This document shows, one piece after another, positions 6,616-13,344 of a DNA stretch of 17,931 nt (positions within the stretch are counted from its first letter, which is position 1; every line of letters begins with the position of its first letter). The translations under genes and the position numbers were made by a program. A model generated the notes under the pieces. That model did not search any database. It was not told where the DNA came from and saw nothing but the letters and a program-made list of their open reading frames with translations. The stretch is from JAVBKP01 sp031553975 (GTDB lineage: Bacteria > Bacillota > Clostridia > Peptostreptococcales > Anaerovoracaceae), in NCBI GenBank assembly GCA_031553975.1, contig JAVBKP010000138.1, positions 1-17,931 of the forward strand. The letters are read 5' to 3'.

Positions 6616-6646
6616 GTCTGATGATGCAGGGAAGGAGGTGAGAAAA

Positions 6647-7003
6647 ATGGTTGATTTACAGAACATTAAAAATGGAGCATTGATGTCTAGGGTTAATAGA
6701 AATATTGATGAAATTATCAACAATATCATGGATCCAAACACGGATCCAACCAAGGCTAGAACAGTTACGATTACATTGAAGTTCAAATCTAATATGGATA
6801 GGGATGAGATTAATTGTGAAATGCAGTCAAAAGCCACGCTGCAAGCACTAAACAGCGTAAAAACAATATTTGCGCCAGTTGAATCAGCAGAGGGTATCAG
6901 GTTACAGGAACTACGCTCTGGTGCCATGCCAGGGCAACGTATTATTGATGCAGCAACCGGTGAAATTTTAGATACACCAAATGCCATAAGGGCGATTAAG
7001 TAA
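6647..7003 (+). CDS. phage replication-terminator-like protein
   Basis: I place the start at the ATG 6647 because AGGAGG (6633-6638) lies 8 bases upstream; the open frame extends further 5' but overlaps the previous gene. The 118-residue product (MVDLQNIKNGALMSRVNRNI...) has the pattern ALxxRxNRxxxEIxxNIxDPNTDPTKxRxxTxTLxFK, followed by a degenerate tail. This matches small Firmicutes phage proteins commonly annotated 'replication terminator protein'. That name is inherited and, as far as I know, not tied to shown activity. It precedes the DUF2303-like gene, a pairing seen in such phages. The product is soluble and without catalytic motif. Confidence 0.75.
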   Translation: MVDLQNIKNGALMSRVNRNIDEIINNIMDPNTDPTKARTVTITLKFKSNMDRDEINCEMQSKATLQALNSVKTIFAPVESAEGIRLQELRSGAMPGQRIIDAATGEILDTPNAIRAIK

Positions 7004-7030
7004 AACATATAAACAAAATGGAGGTTTAAG

Positions 7031-7759
7031 ATGTTAAGAGAAGTGGTAGAAAGCTTGCTAAGAGCTGGTAGAGAGCAAATTATTGCTGAAAAGACTTATG
7101 AAATCATTGAAATTGATGGGGCAAAATATTCCCATAGTATTCCCCAAAAAATCAAAGAAGAGTTATATAGTACAGTGCGCATGACAACCTTAAATGGTGT
7201 TGTTGATTACATACGCTCTGGAGCAGATGCCGAGCAGATGCAAAACACCCTGATTTGTCACGTTGTCAACGAGAAAACCATAAGAGTATCATCAGAGTAC
7301 AATTCTGATAGAACACGGCATATATTCATTGAATCAGAAGCCTTTACACCTAGTGTCATACTAGATAGATATATGCCACTAGAAGAAATGGTCATTTCAC
7401 TGCAAGCATTATTTTTACCAAGTGAAAATAGAGATGCTATTTTGTGTGCGTTAAGCAGCGTTAAGCAAACGGACAGTGCAGTGCTTGCTGATGATGGTAT
7501 TTCACAAAAGGTAACCATTGAAAAGGGTGATGAACTATTTGACAGAATGACGATACCAAACCCAGTGCACCTAGCCCCATACAGGACCTTTGTCGAGATT
7601 GATCAACCAGAAAGCCCGTTTGTGTTGAGATTAAAAGAAGGACAGGTTGCTCTTTTTGAATCAGATGGTGGACGATGGAAAATCGATGCAAGACAATCAA
7701 TCAAAGAGTTTTTGACAACGGCCCTTGCTGAGCATGAGAACGTAAAAATATTGCTATAA
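7031..7759 (+). CDS. conserved phage protein, DUF2303/YfdQ-like
   Basis: 242 residues. Features recalled from the DUF2303 (YfdQ) family are present: TTLNGVVDYI near 52-61, E-x-F/M-V-I-S-LQ near 118-125, DDGISQKV near 154-161, and the hallmark PNPVHLAPYRTFVEIDQP near 176-193, followed by a phrase ending in an acidic SDGGRWK motif. The family is found in phages and prophages and its biochemical role is unknown to me. The start ATG 7031 has GGAGG with 6-base spacing, 27 bases after the replication-terminator-like gene, so the two are one unit. No membrane segment is seen. Confidence 0.65.
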   Translation: MLREVVESLLRAGREQIIAEKTYEIIEIDGAKYSHSIPQKIKEELYSTVRMTTLNGVVDYIRSGADAEQMQNTLICHVVNEKTIRVSSEYNSDRTRHIFIESEAFTPSVILDRYMPLEEMVISLQALFLPSENRDAILCALSSVKQTDSAVLADDGISQKVTIEKGDELFDRMTIPNPVHLAPYRTFVEIDQPESPFVLRLKEGQVALFESDGGRWKIDARQSIKEFLTTALAEHENVKILL

Positions 7760-7773
7760 ATTTGATTATATGG

Positions 7774-7807
7774 AGGAGAAGCTATGTCTTCTCCTTCTGA
7801 AAAGGAG
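7774..7807 (+). promoter_or_regulatory. possible translation-start switch of the DUF3102-like gene
   Basis: AGGAGAAG (7774-7781), which carries part of the first ribosome binding site, pairs exactly with CTTCTCCT (7788-7795), placing the ATG at 7784 in a 6-base loop. The same CTCCTT (7791-7796) can instead pair with AAGGAG (7802-7807), the ribosome binding site of the in-frame ATG at 7814. The two pairings exclude each other. Confidence 0.4.
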
Positions 7808-9751
7808 CATGCCATGAGATATTATACGAAATGCGGTATGGAGTTCAATAAATCCACAAAGGCAGATACCACAGGCTACCACTTATATGAAGAGAATGGA
7901 CAAATACAAGATCCAAAATGCGCCATATGTCCTTTTGCAATTGATGTAAAAGACGGTTGGGGCGATAACACAACGCATAAACGATTTGAGTGCAGAGCCG
8001 GAAGTCTACCACCAAATTGCGAGAATACATATAGTGGCAAAGCGGAGGATAAGGCAACGCTAAGAATAAATTCATTAGATCATGAATTTTGCGAAAGCAT
8101 TATAGCATTTGCACAAGCCCATCCAGAACTTGGTGCACAATACACACAAGACGAAGCAGATTGTAGACGGTCTATTTCAATCACTTGTAGCGCCAATAAA
8201 AAAGGCATGGCAGCTAAGCAGGAACTGATTGACTGCTTCTTTACATTTGCAGGGTTCGATGTAGATGATGAAAGTGACGAGGATCTAGAGAGTGAAACAG
8301 ATATAGTTCTCGAATGCGAAGACAGTAAACGTAAATCGCAATGCCCGTTTATTGGTAGCATCGGAGAGATGGAAATAAAGTGCGGCTTCAATGCACAGTA
8401 TCTAAATAACTACAAATTCGATAACACAAATGATTGTCGAGATAAAGCAGATTTACAATGTTTTAATAACTTTAACCTATGTGAAACTTACAAGAAAAAT
8501 TATCAAGCATTTCATAATGAATTCATGCAAAGCACTTGCGGTTACTGCTGTCACAATTCTGGCTGTACGGGACTGAGGGAAGATCAAGATAGTTCAATGC
8601 TTTGTTATTGCACACTGAACCAACATTCGATTAATAGACGCAATCCAGCATGTGCCAATTTCAATAGACATGTGGATTTAGATGAAACAATTCCAAAATT
8701 GAAAGCATGGGAAACTAAAGAAAATTCTAAAGCATCAGTGGGAAAAGCAAATGATATCACAAGCATTCCAGTTTTGTCAGATGCGCCAGAGGCTTTAACG
8801 ACCCGGAGTGCATTCGACTATGCCCTAGTAGATCAAGATACCGCTGAGTTCCTACAAGCAAAATCCATGAAAATATTTGAAATTAAGATGCGTTCTGATA
8901 TTTTGATTGGCAAGGAGTTTTTAGAAGCGCACAGTAGGCTAGCCAATAATAAAAATGGTACTTTTGAAAAGTGGGTGGCAAGTTTAGGTATATCCCACAA
9001 GACGGCCCGAAATTATATAAACCGTTATGAATATGTGCTGAAAAATTTTCATGATATAACAGATGCCGAGTCCATACAGCCATCATTGTTATTAGAGATT
9101 TCAAAACCATCGGCACCAAAGGAACTCCAAGAGGCTGTTATGGCTGGAGATATTACCACGCACAAGGAGTACAAAAAGTTGCTGGAAGACCTAGAACACA
9201 CAAAACTACAGCTAGGAGGGGCAAAGCTTGAAATAAAGGCCTCCGAAGAAAGCGTTACAAACATTAAAAAGCAACTTATTGAGCAAAAATTAAACAGTCC
9301 AGATCCAGAGGATATGGACGTATTGAAAGACGAACTTCGACTTGCCCAAGCCAAAGCTAAATTTCAAAAACAGACTAATATAGATCTCTGTGATGAGATA
9401 GAAAAGCTCAAAGCACAATTAGCAGAGAAACCTATAGAAGCGACAGCTGTGGAGGTAAAGGAAGTGGTTCATGAGGCTCTCAGCACGTCCTGGTGCGATA
9501 ATATAGAAACAATGATTGCACAATTGGCAAAATTAACAGATGAAGAGTTGTATTTAATCATTCAGACCGCAGGACGAGAAAACTATGCGGTAATGAAAGA
9601 TTCTTTACGAATAAATGCCTCCAGAGCATCGAAAGTATTAGATAAGTTGGAGACTGCAATATTTAGAGTTCCGGCAGGCTGGGCAGACTTTGTGCTTTGG
9701 CTAGAGAATGGTGAAAACCATATGAAAGAATTGATGGAAGAGTTTAATTAG
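7784..9751 (+). CDS. large Cys-rich phage protein with DUF3102-like domain and coiled coil
   Basis: 655 residues from the ATG at 7784 (GGAGG at 7772-7776, spacing 7). An in-frame ATG at 7814 also has AAGGAG 6 bases upstream and may be the true start, since MRYYTKCGMEFNKSTKADTTGYH reads like a conserved N-terminus. The first 290 residues hold many paired cysteines (CAICP at 46-49, QCPFIG near 187, TCGYCC at 252-256, CYC at 274-276), likely zinc or Fe-S sites. Residues about 365-425 (GKEFLEAHSRL...FEKWVASLGISHKTARNYI) match the DUF3102 phage domain, a probable DNA-binding module. Residues about 462-548 form a coiled coil, and a helical C-terminal domain follows. It is probably DNA-metabolism or regulatory in function; the exact role is unknown. 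Confidence 0.7.
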   Translation: MSSPSEKEHAMRYYTKCGMEFNKSTKADTTGYHLYEENGQIQDPKCAICPFAIDVKDGWGDNTTHKRFECRAGSLPPNCENTYSGKAEDKATLRINSLDHEFCESIIAFAQAHPELGAQYTQDEADCRRSISITCSANKKGMAAKQELIDCFFTFAGFDVDDESDEDLESETDIVLECEDSKRKSQCPFIGSIGEMEIKCGFNAQYLNNYKFDNTNDCRDKADLQCFNNFNLCETYKKNYQAFHNEFMQSTCGYCCHNSGCTGLREDQDSSMLCYCTLNQHSINRRNPACANFNRHVDLDETIPKLKAWETKENSKASVGKANDITSIPVLSDAPEALTTRSAFDYALVDQDTAEFLQAKSMKIFEIKMRSDILIGKEFLEAHSRLANNKNGTFEKWVASLGISHKTARNYINRYEYVLKNFHDITDAESIQPSLLLEISKPSAPKELQEAVMAGDITTHKEYKKLLEDLEHTKLQLGGAKLEIKASEESVTNIKKQLIEQKLNSPDPEDMDVLKDELRLAQAKAKFQKQTNIDLCDEIEKLKAQLAEKPIEATAVEVKEVVHEALSTSWCDNIETMIAQLAKLTDEELYLIIQTAGRENYAVMKDSLRINASRASKVLDKLETAIFRVPAGWADFVLWLENGENHMKELMEEFN

Positions 9752-9760
9752 GAGGAACGT

Positions 9761-9889
9761 ATGGCAAGACCGCTTAATAAGAATACCATCCCAGCTGATG
9801 AGATGGGAATAGCCCAAAATGCTCTGATACTAATGTTCATAAGGGAAGGACTAAAGGGTTATAAAGAAAGTGATAGCCTAAATAAATGA
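9761..9889 (+). pseudogene. truncated duplicate of the ribbon-helix-helix gene
   Basis: A 42-codon frame starting at 9761, well placed after AGGAGG (spacing 5) and directly behind the DUF3102-like gene. From residue 13 on (DEMGIAQNALILMF...) it is identical in sequence to the C-terminal 30 residues of the RHH protein at 9968-10141. Before that, compared with the other copy, a net 25-base deletion removes the DNA-binding beta strand region and shifts the frame of the retained piece AAGAATACCATCCCA. It thus makes, at best, a mini-protein with only the dimerising helices, which could act as a dominant partner of the intact copy. A decayed relic is equally possible. Confidence 0.6.
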
Positions 9890-9919
9890 AAATAAAGAAA
9901 CAATTAACAAATTTCTATT
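9797..9919 (+). repeat. 123-bp direct repeat, copy 1
   Basis: This 123-base block matches 10049-10171 base for base except at 6 positions (about 95% identity) and lies 252 bases before it. It covers the 3' part of the RHH reading frame plus about 30 non-coding bases. Three of the differences fall in codons and are all silent; one swaps TGA for TAA; two lie after the stop. Confidence 0.9.
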
Positions 9920-9967
9920 CTGACGGTAAAATGACGGCAAAAAATAATTCAAAGGGGGGACAAGAAA

Positions 9968-10141
9968 ATGGGGGATAAAACCGAGAATAAGGACAAGTTT
10001 ACACTAAGAATACCATCCCAAATGAACAGAGAAGTAAAGAGTATCGCGGATGAGATGGGGATAGCCCAAAATGCTCTGATACTAATGTTCATAAGGGAAG
10101 GACTAAAGGGCTATAAAGAAAGCGATAGCCTAAATAAATAA
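9968..10141 (+). CDS. Arc-like ribbon-helix-helix DNA-binding protein
   Basis: 57 residues with the RHH layout: a short basic/hydrophobic beta strand KFTLRIP (10-16), helix 1 SQMNREVKSIADEMG (17-31) and helix 2 AQNALILMFIREGLKGY (33-49). Such proteins act as dimers, inserting the paired beta strands into the major groove, and usually repress phage or plasmid promoters. ATG 9968 follows a run of six G (9954-9959) with 8-base spacing. It stands 53 bases before the methyltransferase gene and after a truncated copy of itself (9761-9889). Its target is unknown; autoregulation at the adjacent spacer is possible. Confidence 0.85.
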   Translation: MGDKTENKDKFTLRIPSQMNREVKSIADEMGIAQNALILMFIREGLKGYKESDSLNK

Positions 10142-10171
10142 AAAAATAGAAACAATTAACAAATTTCTATT
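10049..10171 (+). repeat. 123-bp direct repeat, copy 2
   Basis: Second copy of the block described at 9797-9919, with period 252 bases. Here the non-coding end forms an 8-bp AT-only-rich hairpin (AATAGAAA at 10145-10152 with TTTCTATT at 10164-10171), which is broken in copy 1 by two base changes. Confidence 0.9.
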
Positions 10172-10193
10172 AGTTTAACAGTTAGGAGGCAGA

Positions 10194-10652
10194 ATGAAAA
10201 CAATTCTTGATGTGTGTTGTGGCAGTCGAATGTTTTGGTTTGATAAGCAAAACAAGGACACGATTTACATGGATATTCGGCAGCTTGACGATACTCTGTG
10301 CGATGGTCGAGAGTTACATATCAATCCCGATATTATAGGGGATTTTAGGGCGATACCATTCCATGATAACAGATTCAAGATGGTTGTATTTGACCCACCG
10401 CACCTAGCCAGAGCGGGTGAAAAATCTTGGTTGGCCAAGAAATACGGCAAACTTGAAGATTCGTGGCCACTGGATTTGAAAAAAGGATTTGAAGAATGCA
10501 TGAGAGTACTAGAACCGCACGGAACTCTTATTTTTAAATGGAACGAAGACCAAATAAAGTTAAGTGAGATACTAAAGCTAATTCCATTTAAGCCCTTGTT
10601 TGGGAATAAAAAAAGTAAAACACATTGGCTGGTGTTTATTAAACAAATGTAA
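10194..10652 (+). CDS. SAM-dependent DNA methyltransferase, phage type
   Basis: 152 residues with the class I methyltransferase fold: SAM-binding motif I ILDVCCGSRMFWF (4-16), acidic motif II (MDIRQLDD near 26-33) and catalytic-type motif IV VFDPPH (65-70), followed by a conserved end (TLIFKWNEDQI...THWLVF). The DPPH motif resembles the (D/N)PP(Y/F/H) motif of N6-adenine and N4-cytosine DNA methylases, so a base in phage or host DNA is the likely target, although small phage members have not all been tested. Strong AGGAGG site with a short 5-base spacing. There is no restriction partner, so it is an orphan, perhaps protecting phage DNA. It belongs to the early operon. Confidence 0.85.
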   Translation: MKTILDVCCGSRMFWFDKQNKDTIYMDIRQLDDTLCDGRELHINPDIIGDFRAIPFHDNRFKMVVFDPPHLARAGEKSWLAKKYGKLEDSWPLDLKKGFEECMRVLEPHGTLIFKWNEDQIKLSEILKLIPFKPLFGNKKSKTHWLVFIKQM

Positions 10653-10669
10653 ATTAGGAGGAACAAAAA

Positions 10670-10981
10670 ATGGTACATGCAGTAAAATGTCACCCGGATT
10701 ACTTTAGTGATCTTTTGAGTGGCAAGAAAAAATTTGAAGTTAGAAAGAACGATAGACCGTTTAAAGAAAAAGATATTCTTGCGGTCAATAAATACTTACC
10801 TCCTGACGAAGAAAACCCTGACGGTAGATATGCAGATGGAAGCCATTTCACAGATTATATTATATTCGGAATTGAATACATCTTAAATGACCCCGAGTAT
10901 TGCAAAGAGGGGTATGTAATCCTAGGATTGACTCCGCCATTAAGGGTATCTAGGCAAATACTAGAAGAACAAGCAGAATGA
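10670..10981 (+). CDS. DUF3850 protein (ASCH/PUA-like)
   Basis: 103 residues starting HAVKCHPDYFSDLLSGKKKFEVRKNDRPFKEKDIL, which is the typical opening of DUF3850: an ASCH/PUA-like beta barrel with conserved GxKxFExRxNDRxFxxxD. The later segment YILNDPEYCKEGYVILGL matches the closing strands. Such domains are thought to bind RNA or modified nucleic acid, and they are common in phage early operons. AGGAGG lies 8 bases before the ATG. The next gene begins within a few bases. Confidence 0.8.
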   Translation: MVHAVKCHPDYFSDLLSGKKKFEVRKNDRPFKEKDILAVNKYLPPDEENPDGRYADGSHFTDYIIFGIEYILNDPEYCKEGYVILGLTPPLRVSRQILEEQAE

Positions 10982-10995
10982 TTAGGGGGGGCGAC

Positions 10996-11229
10996 ATGAA
11001 ACTCACGAAAACAGAAATTGAGAACCAATTTGAATTAATGGTATTTGAGGCAAAGAAACTCATTGATAAAGGTGAGGACGTGCAGGGCCTTTGTTTTGGC
11101 ATAGGTGAAGCGACTGCACGGATGGGCGGTAGCAATATTGAACATGCGCCGTATTGCGTTGAAGAGGGAAAAAGGCGCATAACAGAACTTGTAAAGTATT
11201 CACAGCAGGAGAAATTAAAATGCCAATAA
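10996..11229 (+). CDS. hypothetical early phage protein (77 aa)
   Basis: I choose the ATG at 10996, which has a G-run (10985-10991) just upstream. An in-frame ATG at 10978 overlaps the stop of DUF3850 (ATGA) but has no good ribosome binding site; coupled translation from it is an alternative. The product starts MKLTKTEIENQFELMVFEAKKLIDKGED and is mostly helical, with one Cys in the middle and one near the end. No family is recognised. Its 3' end overlaps the next gene by 10 bases, showing tight packing of the early operon. Confidence 0.6.
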   Translation: MKLTKTEIENQFELMVFEAKKLIDKGEDVQGLCFGIGEATARMGGSNIEHAPYCVEEGKRRITELVKYSQQEKLKCQ

Positions 11230-11582
11230 GTAAAACTGATAAACAAACGGTAATAAAATTTGAGTGTGGCGATATTGCTGTAGCACCAAGACGGCTAGAG
11301 GATGGAGAGTTGGCTGTGGATTTTATTCAGTGGGATAGTAATATGCCCATAGGTAATAAAATAAAAACACCCACAGACGAATTACCGATGGCAGACGTGA
11401 GGATGATTTTTAGTAACAGGAAAAGCCTTTTAGTTTTAATAGATACGTTGAATCAAATTGAAAGAATTATGGTATCTGAGGAGCGACAAAATGTATTTGA
11501 CGATTTACCAGAATCGGAAAAAGAAAGAATTAGGCAATACATGCACGTCATAAAACAAAACCATGGATGCCGCCATGGTTGA
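11220..11582 (+). CDS. hypothetical early phage protein (120 aa)
   Basis: ATG 11220 lies inside the end of the previous gene, with AGGAG upstream at a spacing of 8. The product (MPISKTDKQTVIKFECGDIAVAPRR...) has an N-terminal beta-rich half, with motifs such as LAVDFIQWDS, and a helical C-terminal half rich in Glu/Arg. I do not recognise the family. The last codons coincide with an 8-bp palindromic hairpin (11559-11580). It is followed by the PC4-like gene after 43 bases and is part of the same operon. Confidence 0.65.
   Translation: MPISKTDKQTVIKFECGDIAVAPRRLEDGELAVDFIQWDSNMPIGNKIKTPTDELPMADVRMIFSNRKSLLVLIDTLNQIERIMVSEERQNVFDDLPESEKERIRQYMHVIKQNHGCRHG
11559..11580 (+). other. palindromic hairpin at a gene end
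   Basis: AACCATGG (11559-11566) pairs exactly with CCATGGTT (11573-11580) around a 6-base loop, within the last codons of the 11220-11582 gene. No T-run follows, so termination is unlikely; RNA stability or a protein-binding site is possible. Confidence 0.35.
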
Positions 11583-11625
11583 GAAGGTTAACATAATAAT
11601 TATTTGATAGGAGGAACTACATAAG

Positions 11626-11853
11626 ATGGCAGAAAAAAGTATTACATGTGAAATAGTAGAGGAACTAGGGATTTTATCAGAATCGCCTAAAGGCTGGAAG
11701 AAAATGCTAAAACTAATAAGGTGGAATGAGAATCCAGCGAAGTATGATATAAGGGATTGGTCACCGGATGGGGAGAAGATGGGTAAAGGGGTAACACTGA
11801 CTGACGAGGAGATATGTACATTAAAGGATATCTTGGAACGGCATATTGAATAA
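11626..11853 (+). CDS. YdbC/PC4-like single-stranded-DNA-binding protein
   Basis: 75 residues: EIVEELGILSESPKGWKKMLKLIRWNENPAKYDIRDWSPDGEKMGKGVTLT... This matches the bacterial YdbC family, a homologue of the eukaryotic PC4 coactivator: a small beta sheet plus helix that forms a dimer and binds single-stranded DNA. The conserved W-N, KYDIRDW and MGKGxxLT pieces are all present. AGGAGG at 11609-11614 lies 11 bases before the ATG, a longer spacing than usual. As the last gene before the hairpin/repeat region and the Rep-like gene, it could support phage DNA replication or recombination, and perhaps transcription. Family assignment is by motif memory. Confidence 0.8.
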   Translation: MAEKSITCEIVEELGILSESPKGWKKMLKLIRWNENPAKYDIRDWSPDGEKMGKGVTLTDEEICTLKDILERHIE

Positions 11854-11880
11854 TCCTACTATTATATATACATAAACAAT

Positions 11881-11902
11881 GCCCGGGCGGACAAGCTCGG
11901 GT
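11881..11902. other. GC-rich hairpin before the Rep-like gene
   Basis: GCCCGGGC (11881-11888) can pair with GCTCGGGT (11895-11902) over 8 bp with two G-T pairs and a 6-base loop. It is strikingly GC-rich amid AT-rich flanks. On the + strand it is followed by A, not T, so it is not a classical terminator for the operon; with the repeats just downstream it may be an origin element. Confidence 0.45.
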
Positions 11903-11923
11903 AAAAAAATCTAAATTTTTGAA

Positions 11924-11984
11924 TTTACGCTATGGGCGTAAAAAACCTTGCTAGATGACTATTAATAATTCGTAAAAGCGTAAA
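11924..11984. repeat. GCGTAAA iteron-like repeats before the Rep-like gene
   Basis: GCGTAAA occurs at 11936-11942 and 11978-11984, a near copy TCGTAAA at 11970-11976, and the inverted form TTTACGC at 11924-11930. The inverted and first direct copies make a 7-bp hairpin with a 5-base loop. The group ends 19 bases before the start of the HUH Rep-like gene. Confidence 0.5.
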
Positions 11985-12002
11985 TGTAAAAAGGTGGTAA
12001 AA

Positions 12003-12893
12003 ATGATAAGACAAGACATTCAAGCAGGAAAGAATGTTTGGACAAAAATATATACAGAGAAGTCAAAGAGCAAAAAGAGAAAAAGAGAGCCTAAAAGCAA
12101 ACCAACCATTGAGCAGGTAGAAAAAGTAAACGAAAGAAACTCCATAAAAGACCTAGCGATTAAAATGAATTACAATCTAAGGCCAGGGGATCTCCACCTA
12201 AAATTTACATACGCAATAGAAGCCTCTCCCAAAGAAGCTAAAAAACATGCAGAGGCAGCAAAGAGAAAATTAACTGGATATGGGATAAAGTGGTTTTATA
12301 CGATTGAATACGAAAATACAAGATTGCACCACCATTTTGTTTTGCAATACATAGACAATGAAATCATGAACGAAATTTGGCGATACGGAAAAATATTTAT
12401 AACAATTTTAGATGATAGCGGTGATTACAGGCGGTTAGCCACGTACATAATTAAAGAAACCAATAAAACATTCAGAAAAGAAGGATCGGTTAACAAAAGG
12501 AGATATAGTTGTAGCAGAAACATAGAAACACCTGAGCCTGTGGTGAAAAGAGTAAAGGCAGAAGAAACAGAAATTGACAATCTAAAACCATCGGATGGTT
12601 ATTACATAGATCGTGATACGATTTATCAAAGCGAAGACCCTATTATTGGGACCAAGTATGTTGAATTTGTACAAATAGCATTAGATAGCGATCCACCGGA
12701 ATTGGTCGGCAAGCACAAAAAATATACAAGAGAAAAAGACTACACACGTTATATTGAAAAAATGAGAGACAAACAGTTAGCGATGAAAATTGAGTGTATG
12801 TATGCAACGTTGGAATTAGAGTGCATGTGCAGACATTCAAAATTCTATCACATGCGATGCTCTAATTTGTCATGTGATAAATATAGGGTTTAA
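12003..12893 (+). CDS. HUH-type Rep-like endonuclease (putative)
   Basis: 296 residues from the ATG at 12003, with AAAGGTGG just upstream (an in-frame GTG at 11994 overlaps that site). Rolling-circle Rep motifs are visible: motif I LHLKFTYAI (64-72), motif II with three adjacent His (RLHHHFVL, His109-111), and motif III YRRLATYIIKE with candidate nucleophile Tyr148 and Lys151. The N-terminus is very basic (KSKSKKRKREPKSK). The C-terminus is Cys-rich (CMYATLELECMCRHSKFYHM), perhaps a zinc site. HUH Reps nick one strand and stay bound through tyrosine. It sits between early genes and the late regulator and is preceded by GCGTAAA repeats. Resemblance to REP_ORF2-G2P-like phage proteins is from memory. 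It may be an origin initiator or a nuclease with another job. Confidence 0.6.
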   Translation: MIRQDIQAGKNVWTKIYTEKSKSKKRKREPKSKPTIEQVEKVNERNSIKDLAIKMNYNLRPGDLHLKFTYAIEASPKEAKKHAEAAKRKLTGYGIKWFYTIEYENTRLHHHFVLQYIDNEIMNEIWRYGKIFITILDDSGDYRRLATYIIKETNKTFRKEGSVNKRRYSCSRNIETPEPVVKRVKAEETEIDNLKPSDGYYIDRDTIYQSEDPIIGTKYVEFVQIALDSDPPELVGKHKKYTREKDYTRYIEKMRDKQLAMKIECMYATLELECMCRHSKFYHMRCSNLSCDKYRV

Positions 12894-12936
12894 GGTGAGA
12901 AGTTTGGAAGCCAAAGAGCAAAGGGAGGTAAAATAC

Positions 12937-13344
12937 ATGGATAAAGCAAAACTGAATAGATACTTTTGGTTGAATCACGAAGTAGAAAAACAGGAAAAGA
13001 GAAGAGCACGACTACAAAAGAATGCAGAGGAAATAGCAACAGATGTCGTTAGTGGTTCTATCTGTCAATTCCCATACATTGAAACTAAAATCAAAATAAC
13101 GGGGATGGCTTCGGGAGCACTTGAAAAACTCGAAGCCTCTATTGAGAAAAATATTGATGAAGCAATGAACATTAGGGCGGAAATAGAAGAATTCATAAAC
13201 AGTATTGAAGAGCCACAGATGCGGGAGTTGCTAAGAAGTAGATTCATAGACTGCCTTGGATGGAAAGAGGTGGGCAAAGATAATTTTATAACACCTGATC
13301 ATGCACGTAAAAAAGTAAGACTAATTTTAAAAAATATAAGTTGA
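12937..13344 (+). CDS. late-gene transcription regulator, ArpU/sigma-70 region 4-like
   Basis: I start it at the ATG 12937 (GGGAGG 8 bases upstream); the longer frame from 12874 overlaps the Rep-like gene and lacks a site. The 135 residues begin with a helical stretch (LNRYFWLNHEVEKQEKRRARL), hold the phrase D-VVSGSICQFPYIETKIKITG shared by a family of Firmicutes phage regulators, and end with a sigma-region-4-like helix-turn-helix (RSRFIDCLGWKEVGKDNFITPDHARKKVRLIL). Such proteins lie just before the packaging genes and are thought to switch on late transcription. A candidate target, tandem repeats plus an extended -10 box, overlaps its own stop codon and lies immediately downstream. Confidence 0.78.
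   Translation: MDKAKLNRYFWLNHEVEKQEKRRARLQKNAEEIATDVVSGSICQFPYIETKIKITGMASGALEKLEASIEKNIDEAMNIRAEIEEFINSIEEPQMRELLRSRFIDCLGWKEVGKDNFITPDHARKKVRLILKNIS

Noticed and set aside
6563..6646. N-terminal extension of the replication-terminator-like protein
   Set aside because: It overlaps the upstream gene and lacks a ribosome site, while a perfect AGGAGG precedes the ATG at 6647 and the family similarity starts there.
6418..7008. 196-codon minus-strand frame
   Set aside because: Lies antisense to two genes with good ribosome sites (6388-6615 and 6647-7003) and encodes a hydrophobic, motif-free product; a shadow.
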